64,000 nucleotides of DNA, taken from positions 29,584,752-29,648,751 of the forward strand of contig NC_088779.1 of NCBI RefSeq assembly GCF_954871325.1, read 5' to 3'. Below, in pieces: positions 45,039 through 56,185 of the stretch (positions within the stretch are counted from its first letter, which is position 1; each line of letters begins with the position of its first letter). Under the pieces are notes generated by a model. It was not told the origin of the DNA and searched no databases. It was given only the letters and a program-made list of their open reading frames with translations. A program made the position numbers and the translations under genes. The DNA comes from Gordionus sp. m RMFG-2023. Its lineage: Eukaryota; Nematomorpha; Gordioida; Chordodea; Parachordodidae.

Positions 45039-47962
45039 TTAGTGGGTATCAGTCATTGAGAATATGAAGCTGAGGTAATTGGATTTTATTATATTGAGGG
45101 CTAATCTTTGGCGTAGGTAGTAACCCTCGTTGGGATCTTCGGTCCTAGTAGAGATCCGTTTCCCCAGCTCTTTAAAGAAGGCTAGGGCATGAGAGCCGAA
45201 AGACGTTAGAGTCGTGGCGATTAGTGGTAGGAATGTGTAATTGGCCGGAAGCGATGGCTAATACTTAGCGAGTTTATTCGTCTCGGCGTCTACTAGAGCA
45301 TCTCTATTTATATTGGAAGAGGCAAGGGGATCGATGCATGAGAAATCCCAGGTTAGGAATTCCCCTCTCTTCCAAGGGATCATGGTAGAGCCATCGGGAC
45401 GCTTACCATCAGAATTGTAGAGTCCAGTAGGTTCGAGGGTTTATGGGATACCGGCAGATTTTACGGCCCTGGCAATAGTATCCTTGCATTTTGAATGTCT
45501 AATGAATCTGCCTCTACAGCGCTTGCAGTGTAAAGAGTGACGGCCTTTGGAGTTGACCGGCGTATGACAAAGGATGCAGTGATAGGGTATTACCATATCA
45601 CAATTAAGTCTTAGACCGATGGCGTGACGTAGCTCACCATTGCTTAGGAGCTGGTCAAGGTTTCGCGATGGAAAAGCTTCGAGAAATTCATACCCGCTGT
45701 CTGCGGAAATGGAGAAGAGTAGAGAATGGTCCTCGGGTTGGCTCCTCGATTTAAGGTATGCAACGGAGTTGCCAACTAGAGGCTTATCCCAGTCCTTCTG
45801 CAGTGCCGATGAGGGAGGATCGACTAATGAAAGAGATTTCCATAGATCAATTGCCTGGGGAAGTAAAGGGTCAGGATGTTTTGTGAGTGTGTGTATGATG
45901 AGCTCGCAGGACAGGCGAGAGGATATGAACGCACTAACAGAGAGTAGGGAAGGCGATCGTATGCCAATGCCGCCGGATTTGGTTGGCAAGGTGGCTTGTA
46001 GCCAAGATAGGTCTCCGAATTTGAGATTGAGCATATCCTCTGTGAGGTGTTTAATCTCTAGCTCGTGTGCAGCGAGGTTGACGTCGTATTGGAAGATACG
46101 TGACGATCGGAGTGTATATAGAATTTTTGGGATTAGGAGGTAGTTCTTTAATAGAAAGAACGTTTGGTGGGCTGGGAGGCGAGATAGTGTACCGCGCATA
46201 AGGGATATCTCTAGTAGAGTGTCGGCGAAGAACTTGACAAAGGACTCGTCTTTACCCACTGGAGATCCAAGATGTGTTAAGAAGTTCAGTGGTGTATGAT
46301 TGAACGAAGGATCATAGTTAAGGTCGATGATTCCAAGAGGATAATATTCGCTCTTGTCTTGATTGATTCGCAGTCCCAAACTGCTCTCGCTGGATTTTAT
46401 TATTTTGACCGCCTTCATAACTTCGCTGGGTGAGCCGCCTAGTATACCATCGTCGATATACCAGTTATGAAGGTTTAGTTTACATTGGTCATTTATGCCT
46501 TGTATTAGGCTATTAATGCCCAGACAGAATAAAAAGGAGCCTAGAGGGTCACCTTGTTGTATTCCACTAGTAGAAGGAATCAATCTATCTCCAAATTGAA
46601 GATGCGATGGACTAGCATAACAATCGAAGATGAATTGCGAGTATTCTGGGTAAAGGGTAAGGATGGGATTAAGAAACGCTGAACGTTTTAGAGAGTTAAA
46701 AGCGTTTGAAAAATCTATTTTAATTAGGATATCGTCACTGGGGTCTGTTTGTAGATACATTCTGGTCATGTGTAGGGATACCTCACATCCCCCTTTTACG
46801 TTGACTCCTAATTGATTAGGGCACAGGTGATTGGATACTGTGAACAATATTCTGCTCACTACTAGCTTTGCGGTTAATCGGCGCCAAGTGGTCCCAATAG
46901 CGATAGGGCGAATATCTTTATTAGGTTTATGGAGGGCGATGAGTTTAGCTCCATAAAGGAGTGGAATAATGGCGGGTGGTAAGCCTCCAGCAAGCATACG
47001 GTTGATGAGTTGAGTAATTTTTTCCAAAACGTCGCATTGTTGTGTGATGTAAGGTGCGGTTAGATCCTGTAGGAATATTGGGCGAAACCCATCAACCCCC
47101 GGTGAAGAATCGCGTTTGAAGGAGAGAATAGCCTTTCTAACCTCGCTTGAGGTAAAAGTGGTTGCAATTAGAGGAGCTTCGGGGTAAGACGGTATTTCGT
47201 CCTTAAGATCGTGTGGGTGGTGTTTTAGGAGAAGAGCTTGATAAGTTGTTTGATCGTAGGGAGCTAGCTTATTGTCAGATGTTGCCAGTCGTATGGCGGA
47301 TTTAACATTCAGGTTATCCAGCTTTTTAGATATAAGCTTGGCCTTGGTGAGTAGGTCATTTTTGTGATTTTTATTTTTATCGGTGTCATCACCTTTAAAA
47401 GATGTGGAAAAGTGACTGATGGGTAAGGGGTAGATAGTAGCATCCTTGATTTGCTGTGTCAGAGATTTTTTGCTGGCAGGATCAGGAACTTGCAAGGTAG
47501 TAAAGGCAAATGACAGGGTGTCTAGCCAGTGTTTTATGGAAGAATAATTATTTATCAAGGAAGTCAAGTTCTTTGAGAGGTGTCTGGCAACTTGAAGTCT
47601 TGCTCCCTTAGGTATTCGAGAAATCACAAATGGTTTTGGTGTGACTAAAAATATTTCTACATCTGTGGAGTCGGTTGGATTTAAAGTGTGAGCATTTTCG
47701 GCGGTTGAGGTGGGGACTATTGGGCTAGTAGGCACATCAGTCAACGTGGGAATGATAACTATAGGTTGTGCGAGGGCAAGGGCAGAAAAGGCATTTAGGG
47801 TTCGAGGGATAGCTGGTGATAAGATGGGATGCCCAGATTGAGGACATTTTATCCTCTGGTTTTATGAGATGGCAATAGCCGCAATTTGGTTACTTTAACG
47901 AGTTTATTACATAAAGGGCAGTTAGATTTGGTAGAAGCTTTGCTGAGGTCTTGTAAGCTCAT
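45039..47962 (-). mobile_element. RLE-type LINE, best preserved copy
   Basis: Minus-strand non-LTR retrotransposon with one long reading frame of about 970 codons. From the N-terminus: a zinc-finger-like CPLCNKL segment after MSLQDLSK (47962); a Pro/Thr-rich region; IPKGARLQVARHLSKNL; the reverse transcriptase with LIALHKPNKDIRPIAIGTTW, KIDFSNAFNSL, IQQGDPLGSFLF, the catalytic YIDDG, LRINQDKSEYY and HLGSPVG; a CCHC finger CILCHTPVNSKGRHSLHC; and a restriction-like endonuclease with KRPDG ... TWDFSC. The frame is broken by a one-base shift near 47851, TAA at 45441 just before the endonuclease and TAG at 45258. It stops at 45039. The RT with the endonuclease at its C-terminus places it with RLE LINEs (R2-like), but the YIDDG and IQQGDPLG motifs are unlike classical R2. 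Exact clade uncertain. Confidence 0.85.
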
Positions 47963-48049
47963 GAATTAAAATTTTATCAGTTTAAGAGTGAAAATGTTGG
48001 ATATTTTTATCTTCAAATATGGGTTTTTTGTCACAATAATTGTAGGGTG

Positions 48050-48229
48050 CTATATTTGGGTCTTGATCGATTCCACCGCATTTTTTGTTTTTAAGAGTTC
48101 CAATATGGCGTCAGATGAAAGATTTTTTACAGATATTATTTGATCGATTGTTTTGTTTCTATTTCTAAAATTTATTGTTACTTGGTGAACATGATGATCA
48201 AAAGTTGATTCTTTTACAATATGAAATTA
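48050..48229 (-). other. Unassigned open stretch upstream of the LINE
   Basis: Minus-strand open run ending in TAG at 48050-48052. It encodes HIVKESTFDHHVHQVTINFR, then NRNKTIDQIISVKNLSSDAI and LELLKTKNAVESIKTQI. The composition is protein-like (mixed hydrophobic and charged residues, plausible helices) and unlike the AT-rich background. It ends about 90 bp before the LINE start on the same strand. It may be the last exon of a host gene whose 3' end received the LINE. No family recognised. Confidence 0.35.
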
Positions 48230-49144
48230 ATTTATAGATTTGATTTGTCTTGAGGTCATAATAATCTTGATATCAATAGTTATAAATTTACAGAAGACTA
48301 TAAAATATTGATAAGGGTATCAGAAAATATCTTTTAAAGAATATAAATGAAAAAGTCAGGAACAGAATTTTGCCTTATTATATGTAGCCTTTTCATTAAA
48401 GTCATAATTTTATAGATCCTTATTATAATTTGAGAGTCTTATTATTGCCAAGTTTAGGTTTATGAATCTGATTTGATACTTCAGAGTTTTTGAATATTGG
48501 ACAATTATATTTTACTCAGATATTAAATATTTGAATGTTTATTAATCAGATTTATCAAATTAGTTTATAAGGGTTTTTTTTTTAATTGAGTGATGTATAA
48601 TTCAATTGCTTATTAGTATTAAGGCCATTAAGAGCTGTAAGGATTTTGATAAAGTTATATTTCATAGGATAAAAAGAATATATAATTTTGGAAGATATAA
48701 GAATAATATTGCTGCTAAAACTACTGTGTTAAAATGATGATGTTAGATAAATAAATAATTCCTGTTTTTGATGAAGATAAATTTTGGAAGATATTAAAAT
48801 AATATTGCTGCTAAAACTACTGCTAATGAAGTTATTATTAAGGTCAAAGTTTTGGAAAATTAATGTAAGTTGTAATTACTGTTAAAATGATGATGTATTA
48901 ATGTTTTCTGATTAGCTCTTTTTTTGAAACCAAATCTTATGATACTATATATTAGACTCGTATTCTAAATGATCGGATATGGATATATTGTAATTTATTC
49001 AACACTTTTTTTTTAGATTTCAATCAATAATAGAAAAAAATTTAATTTAAGATAATTAGCCTGCTATTGGAGCTTAACCTTTCAAATATTTCTAGTTTTA
49101 ATTGAATTTTTAAAAAAATCAACCAGTTGCTAACCAGCTGAGTT
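48230..49144. other. AT-rich non-coding stretch with a short tandem duplication
   Basis: Contains two nearby copies of TTTTGGAAGATAT ... AATATTGCTGCTAAAACTAC (about 48685-48725 and 48782-48823). Nothing else recognised. Confidence 0.5.
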
Positions 49145-49285
49145 TTTCTTGATGTTGTTAAACAGCCCGATTTAGATTGATTATTAAAAACGGACGAATT
49201 AGCCAAAAAATATAATATAAACCACGAGATCTGGCAAATAGAGGTCAAAATCTTTCTGCCATCTATTAGCAAGATCTCCAGTCTT
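49145..49285. mobile_element. M1 hAT MITE, right-truncated
   Basis: Begins TGTTGTTAAACAGCCCGATTT, shows AAACGGACGAATTAGCC and the central TTAGCAAGATCTCCAGTCTT. It stops abruptly at the junction with a different hAT end at about 49287; the right stem is missing. Confidence 0.65.
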
Positions 49286-49286
49286 A

Positions 49287-49515
49287 CATAGTATCCAGAG
49301 TTGTTAAACGCTACTTTTAAAATCGCTATTAGCTACTATTATTTAAAAGTAGCCTTTTTATAAAAAAAATTTACAAACAAATTTTTTTATTTTTTGTTAT
49401 TGTATGGTAAATATATAAAAATCAACATTTATAAATATTAAAATATAGTTAGTTTTGATTATAAAAGAATTAATGTAATAAAAATAAATATTTATGGTAA
49501 TTTGTTGCATTTAAA
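49287..49515 (-). mobile_element. Terminal fragment of the 11146-15812 hAT family
   Basis: Starts CAGAGTTGTTAAACGC and continues with CGCTATTAGCTACTATT and AAATTTACAAACAAATTTTT. In inverted orientation this matches the right end of the hAT element at 15550-15812 (AACAAATTTGT, TTACCATAAATATTTATTTT). Only one end is present. Confidence 0.7.
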
Positions 49516-49826
49516 TAATAAAATCAAAGGAGTTTCAGAGATAATTATTATTTGACTAGAAATTTTGATAAATATTAGGCCACTAAAATTTGAAAATAAT
49601 AGGTAAATTACGCCAAGGAAAACTTGAAATCCAAATTAATTGATAAAATAACTTAGTAGATGAATGTGATAAATAAATATAATTATATATATATATATAT
49701 ATGAGATAGGGAAATTAATATTAACAATAATATTTTTGAAAAATATAATCCGGCATCTGCATTTTTTGGCTTTGGGGGGGGGGGGGGTTTGTCCCCCTGC
49801 CCCCTCCCCCGCTGCGTACGCCAATG
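49516..49826 (-). mobile_element. Terminal fragment of the copy A/B hAT family
   Basis: Matches the last 300 bp of copy B (55280-55570): TAATTATTATTTGACTAGAA, GATGAATGTGATA, a long G tract and the tip CTGCGTACGCCAATG at 49826. The rest of the element is absent. Confidence 0.75.
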
Positions 49827-50440
49827 TTTCCCCACATTAAAAAGAATATTAATTTGACTTATATATTATTTTAGTTTATGTTAATAACAACAAAGTAGTG
49901 TTTGGGATTAAAGATCATCATTGAATCTCAGTAGGGATTTCTTATTGCCCAAATCAAATAATCTAAAAGTTTATTATTCTACTATGAATCAAAATTCACA
50001 AAAATTTATATTATCTTTATAAAATTATATTCTTGATTCTTTTCCCAATATAGTTAAATTTTATGAACAGTGTTTGGAATTAAAACCTATAAATCCTTTT
50101 TTGTAAAAAATATTTTATAAGTAAATCTATATAAAATTTAATATAAGTACATGTAATAGTATTTTTAAACTTAAACCTTTATTTTTCATTTATATCCAAA
50201 TTCACTAAAATATTTATTATAATTTTGTGATAAATTTTTTATAAGCTATCATCTCATCTACATTTTTGGATAATTATCAATTGTATTAGCAGTTTGTAAA
50301 AAATATTTTATAAGAAAATTCTGATATGATGATTATAGGATCTGATGATTTTGACAGATATATATTACTGACTAACTTATTGATTGCCATATTGGGTTGG
50401 CTGGCTATGCTATAAATATTATAATAATATTTAATTTATT
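49827..50440. other. AT-rich stretch before the BED-hAT gene
   Basis: No coding sequence recognised. It may contain the 5' end and first intron of the hAT transposase that follows; the open frame there begins just after an AG at about 50446. Confidence 0.45.
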
Positions 50441-52290
50441 AAATAGATATTCAACCTATTGGTATAATAGATATTTCTGAATCAGAAAGCATTGGAGAAC
50501 AAAGCCAATATTCATCATCCACCTCAAATTCTATACAGTCAGGCTCGGGAGGACGGAAAAATGCAGATATTTGGAAACATTATATTTACCAATCATCAAC
50601 AGAAACTGCAAGATGTAAGATTTGTCGGGTTGAAATTAAGTGTAAAAAAAAACTACTTCAGCTTTGATTAATCATTACAAACGATTCCATCAAAAAACTT
50701 AAAATAATAAATTTATTGAATCATATTTTGATAATGATATAAATAAAAATCATATGCACAACAATAATGATATCAAACACCATTTATTAAAATTTTTGAT
50801 CAAATCTAATATCCCATTTAAAATTCTTGCAACAAATGAATTTAAAGGTTTTGTTAAAGCATTAAATCCTAGCATTAAAATATGTTCAATTCCTACATTA
50901 AAACAATATATTAATGAATCTTTTGATAATGAATTCCAAAAAATTAATTTGATAATAAACAAATCTAATACACAAATAAATTTTACAATAGATATTTGGT
51001 CAAGTCCAACAAATGTCCCATTCTTGGGATTAACCTGCCATTACATTGATGATGAATGGGTACTAAAATCTATATTATTAGACATTGTTCCTTTTACAAA
51101 TTTCCATTCTGGGGAAAACATATATAAGACATTTTATAGAATCATTAACTATTATAGCATAGATATAAAGTCAACGGCTATTAGATGCGACAATGCGGTA
51201 TCAAACACTACCTTTATAAATACCCTTAAAATTAAAAATCCAATCAAAAATTGCACATATTCGCTGTTTTGCACATGTTTTAAATCATGTTGTTCAAGAA
51301 ATAATAAAACAAATTGATGAGCAATTAATAAAATTAAGAGGCACTATAATAAGCATTCGAAATTCTTATAAGAAAACTACTATGATGAAAGAATTTTGTA
51401 ATTCACAAATTCCATCTACTACATATTTGAAGTTAAAATTAGATACACCTATCAGATGAACAGCTCATATTCTATGATAGAACGAGCAATACAAATGAGA
51501 AAAGCTATAGATCATGTAGTTATTAATAGTTATGATATATCTATTATTAAAGAGAAACAACTTAGTGAAGTATTTATTTATATTTAAATCTAATTTTTAT
51601 TTTTTAATATAGGATGAATGGACCGCCTTAGAAAGAATACATTTAAACTTAAAAACATTTTATGATTTTACTGTTGCCATATCAGGATAAACATATCCTA
51701 CACTTAATCTGGTCATCCCCTTTTATATATCAATAATTGAGCACCTAAGTCTCTTTGATAATACAACGCAATTAATGCGCAACAAAAAATAGTGTCATAT
51801 TATAATTTAACAGATTTCCAAACAATTATATCTGCAAGATCCAAGACTTTAACTGGAATTTTTTGAGTGCCTACCTATATCTTATAATATAAACGTTACA
51901 ACTATATTTAATAATTTTGAGAAAATGTTTGATGAATATAAAATTAAATATGATGTATCAAAAAGTAAACCTTTAATACAATCAAATATGGATGTCATTT
52001 TTAAACAGAATGTTATGCCAATTTCTGAAATTGTCACATATTTCAAAGAAGTGAGAATTCAAATAAAAACCCACTAGAATGGTGGAAACTACATGGAGAC
52101 CGTTTTCCCGTGTTATCTAAAATGGCGAGGGACATATTGTCGATACAGGGATCTTCAACCCCATGTGAGCGACTCTTTTCTGTTGGAGCTTATATGGTTA
52201 CAAAATACATAATGTCGTTAAAGGAGGAAACAATCCGAAAACTTTATGTTTGAAAAATTGGCTGTTGTCAGATTTATCTTCTACATTATA
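50441..52290 (+). mobile_element. BED-finger hAT transposase gene, decayed
   Basis: Ac/hobo-type transposase. In order: a Ser-rich lead (50450-50545); a BED zinc finger, IWKHYIYQSS ... CKIC ... ALINHYKRFH (50560-50695), interrupted by a one-base slip in an A run at about 50643; an open run of 187 codons from 50754 with the first catalytic aspartate in FTIDIWSS (about 50980) and a second in CDNAVSN (about 51185); and the C-terminal hATC segment EWWKLHGDRFPVLSKMARDI followed by STPCERLFSVGAY (52078-52200) with the catalytic glutamate. A 43-bp GT-AG intron fits at 51570-51612 before DEWTALERIHLNL. Several later frameshifts and stops show it is inactive. Confidence 0.85.
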
Positions 52291-52299
52291 GATATGAAT

Positions 52300-53680
52300 A
52301 TTATATTGATTTTTCCACATTGTATATAATTATATTATATATGTATGCTTCTATTTTGTCTCACTAATAAAATTTGTTTGTCTTTATCCTTAGTTAAATT
52401 TTACAATAATCATTTTATTATTCAAACGAATACGAATAATAAATTATTCGATTCGATTCGTATTTATGATTTATATAGTGAAAGAAAGGATAAAAAATAT
52501 TTATATTTGAATCTGAGGCAAAAACGATTTACCTTGATATGGAATGGAGAAAAGACTTTGATAGTTAATTTACCATTTGATTTAAAATGTTATTTGTTAG
52601 CTGTTAAAACCAAGTTTTCCTGTTATTAGGTTATCAAAACCAGGGTATTAAACGCTATACCGTTATTCATGATTGCTTTCTTTTAATTCTCCAAATCGAG
52701 CAACCCAACATACCTGATGACCCAAGATAGCGAAAGGAATATGATTTATCTGAACCTATTTCATATTGTTTCTAAATAAATTGTAACTTAAAAAAAATAT
52801 TTAATATATATGATAAGATACGCTTTCCATGGGGTGTTCTTATTATTTCGATAACATAATTTTATTAAAAATATTTAATGTACATTAAATTCTTCCGATA
52901 TATAATTAGTTAGTTAGGATTTTAATCTTAATTAAATATATAATTTTTTCTAATTTTAATTTAGTTTATTTTTTGGAATTTATATTAGATGTAAAATATA
53001 AATTAATTCATTTAGTATTATAAGATTAAACTTTTATATTACTAATAAAAAGGTTTTATGTTTCCTGGTTTGTCTTAAATTGAAACTGAATTTAACCCTC
53101 TTCAATAGAGCCTCCCCTAAACAGCTTAAAGAGAAGTAAGCATATTAATACGGTAAATGATGTACATACTAAATATAATATAATTTATATAAGGTTAAAT
53201 TTATTCCCGTTCTGGACTTTAAGGTTTAGGAAAGTGAAAGTTAGTCATTATAATTAAAAATTTAAATTATAAATATACCTTGACTTTAAAAATGAATATT
53301 AGAAATCAGGAGAGAATAGGGTAAGGTGAACCTCGCGGCTTGGCAAGCCATCTCATTTTAAAATTAACTACACAAAGAAGGTTAAAATTTTATCCTAATA
53401 TAGTTTTTATTACTTTACATCTATAACTTGAGAAATATTTATATATTAAAAATTTTATTTTGGAAACAAAATTTTGATGAAATTTTCAAATGACTTTTAC
53501 ATGACAGAATTTTAATTATTATTAAAATATATTTAATCAATTATATGTAAATTAAATTTTACAGCAAAGTTTAAATACTCTTCTTTAATTTGGAAATTTT
53601 TATGAGTTTTTATTATATCTAGATACTATTCCAATTATAATTTACCAATTTTAGAGCTAGCGGGGCTAACTAAACCATGC
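52300..53680. other. AT-rich non-coding stretch
   Basis: A 94-codon open run at 52345-52629 is AT-biased with no family features and is probably the 3' part of the hAT element or chance. Nothing else recognised to 53680. Confidence 0.45.
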
Positions 53681-53688
53681 ACGTCAAT

Positions 53689-55570
53689 CAGGCGCGTACG
53701 CAGGAATTCGGTTTGGGGGGGGATAATAAATTTTTTTTTAGAAATATTATTGTTTTTTAAAAATATCAAGCATCTAATAACTATTTCTAATACACAATTT
53801 TAAATTAATGTGAATTATAAAAAAATTATATGTAAATAATCACTTAAATGACGCAAATTAGAAATTTGAATTTTTTGAGCATTTAAAATTTATATATAAA
53901 GTATAAAAAATTTAAATGTTAGAAATATAAATTAATACACAAAAAGTTTCTTAGGAGATAATTGTATTTTGTATGTTATATATTTTACAATGTAAAATCC
54001 AATCTTCTTTGGGATTATCTCATCCTTGCTTGTCGTCAAATGCCTATGAATATTTAAAAGATCCAAACCTTTCAATCTACTTTCAGAAGTTGTACTTCTT
54101 AGTATGTTTTTCAGAGACCTGCAGGCCCGGTCCCCGGGCTGGACCCTAATTTATTTAAATTTACCCGGCCTGGCCCGAATTTAAAAAAACACCCGGGTTG
54201 GGTCTGAATTTTTTTTAAAACACCCAGGCCGGGCCTGTAATTTTTTTTAAAAAAAATATCTGGGCTGGGCTGTTTATTTTAAAACAGCTTATATTTGAAA
54301 TCGTTATTATTAGCTATAAAAATCAAAAATAAATATAATTTATTTTTAAAAAGCGTGGCCGGGCTTGAATTTTTTTTAAAAAAAACCCGAGCTGGGCCGT
54401 AAAAAATCATAAAAAAAATCTAGGCCGTGCCCTGCAAATGGTACCTCTGCAGGGCTCTGTTATTCTTCTTAAAAAAGAGAATATTCTCTCATTAGTTTAC
54501 TAATGGGAAGAATTGCTAATATATAATGAACCCTTTTAACACATTTGGAATATAATCTAAAATGTGTTTAAAATAATGCAGAGCATCCATAGCATTTTTT
54601 TGGACTATATCAACCATAGTTTATCTTATAAACATAGTTATTCAGCTAATAAGGCATCATATGATTCTTTAACATCTTCATGATAAAAAGCCAACAATTA
54701 TTATTTTTCTATCACCATCTTAAAATAGATAGGCTCTTATAGAAGTAATATTTGCAGATTGGTAAGTGCTGCATGATGAATTAAAAACCATTCATTTATT
54801 TGGGTTATAAATGTATCTGTATCTAAGATATACTCTTCTACTGATCCTATAAATGTTTTAACTATGAGCCTTCCTTGCTGCGAATGAGACAAATATTAAA
54901 CATGTATAGCTCTGCTTTTGACTTAACAATAACATATAAAATATGAAATTCTTCATCAATATCAGCCCTAATTTCCTTGAATTCTAGTAAAATGCTCTCC
55001 GCTAATCCCATCTTCTTAATCAAGTCAATGTCATGTTTTTGAAAAGTAATACATAAAATAGTCATATAATTAAATAATACATTCTAATGAGAAAAAAATT
55101 TGGAATAAGCATTGAATCCAATAATTTTCTTGCTTCTGAGGAAATATTTCTTAAAGGCCATATTAATATTCCAGTAATAACAAAATCGGCTCTTCTAGCT
55201 CTATAAAAGCTGTTATTGCTTGATGGCGGAGACTCTATATCGTAGGACAAGGTTGCAATTTCTTTCTCCCTGTTGAGAATAATAATTATTTGACTAGAAT
55301 TTGAAAATGGTAGATAAATATTACAAATTTGAAAATAATGAGATAATATTACGTCGAAAAACTTGAAATCGAAATTAATTGATAAAATAACTTAGTTGAT
55401 GAATGTGATACTAAATGTAATTGAATATATATATTTAATATGTGATAGAAATAAATATTAACAAATATAAATTAATATGAACAATAATATTTTAAAAAAT
55501 AATATATATGGCTTTTGCCTTGGGAGGGGGATTTTTCTCCCATCCCCCTTCCCTGCTGCGTACGCGCCTG
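53689..55570 (-). mobile_element. hAT element, copy B (inverted relative to copy A)
   Basis: A 1.88-kb element with tips CAGGCGCGTACGCAGG and CTGCGTACGCGCCTG and flanks ACGTCAAT (53681-53688) and ATGTCAAT (55571-55578), an 8-bp duplication with one mismatch. The minus strand encodes MGLAESILLEFKEIRADIDE near 54940-55000 and other fragments of the same transposase as copy A. Stops and frameshifts are present. It shares the internal GC-rich MITE with copy A, but lacks some of A's G/C-tract sequence near one tip. Confidence 0.85.
54112..54459 (-). mobile_element. GC-rich hAT MITE inside copy B
   Basis: A 348-bp counterpart of 28683-29002, with tips CAGAGACCTGCAGGCCC and GGTACCTCTGCAGGGCTCTG and multiple GGCCGGGCC-type blocks separated by T/A runs. 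Both copies sit next to the same AAGAAGAATAA flank. Confidence 0.8.
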
Positions 55571-55867
55571 ATGTCAATTATGGTAGTTAATAATGAAGAA
55601 ATTTCAAAATCTTAAAAAGGCGATTTCGTGGCTGTTTTATGATTGGCATTTAGTATTTATGCTAAGAAATAATAATCTCTCCTTTCCTTAATTTTAAACT
55701 TATAACTTGCTATTTATCGAAATATTTTTGAATTATGATTGGAATCTAACACTATGATTTAATTTGATTAGACAATCATGCATAGCTTTAATTTATAATT
55801 ATGATATTTTGAACAATAAAACAATTAAATTATTCTATGCGTATTATCTATATTATAATTTTCCGAT

Positions 55868-55940
55868 GTCCTCACTACGTCATCGTGACGTCATGTCATC
55901 GCTACGTCATGTCATTGTTACGTCATGTCATCAGTACGTA
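55868..55940. repeat. Short tandem repeats of a CRE-like core
   Basis: About five imperfect units of a 13-15 bp motif around TACGTCATGTCATC, including a perfect TGACGTCA palindrome at 55886-55893, which is the CREB/ATF consensus. Whether it regulates anything is unknown; the nearest host gene start is about 4.7 kb away. Confidence 0.7.
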
Positions 55941-55969
55941 TTTATTTATTTTTTATTTGTTTAATTAAT

Positions 55970-56185
55970 TTATTTATTTTATACAAACAGATGATCCTAT
56001 AACTTAAATTTTCTATGCACTGTAGGAGGCCATATTAAAACCAAAAAGTAAAACATTATTTAATATTGTTGATTTTATTTATTTATTTTATACAAAGAGA
56101 TGATCCTATAACTTAAATTTTCTATGCAACTATGGGAGGCCATATTAAAACCAAAAAGTAATACATTATTTACTAAATATTAAAA
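55970..56185. repeat. Tandem duplication, 110 bp x 2
   Basis: Copies share GATGATCCTATAACTTAAAT and GGAGGCCATATTAAAACC, spaced 110 bp. A third partial echo (TGCAACTGTAGGAGGC) is at about 56238. It lies upstream of LINE copy 3. Confidence 0.85.

Noticed and set aside
45640-46143. 167-codon plus-strand open run
   Set aside because: Antisense shadow of the LINE reverse transcriptase frame.
52345-52629. 94-codon plus-strand open run
   Set aside because: AT-biased, no family features, and lies in the trailing sequence of a dead hAT element.
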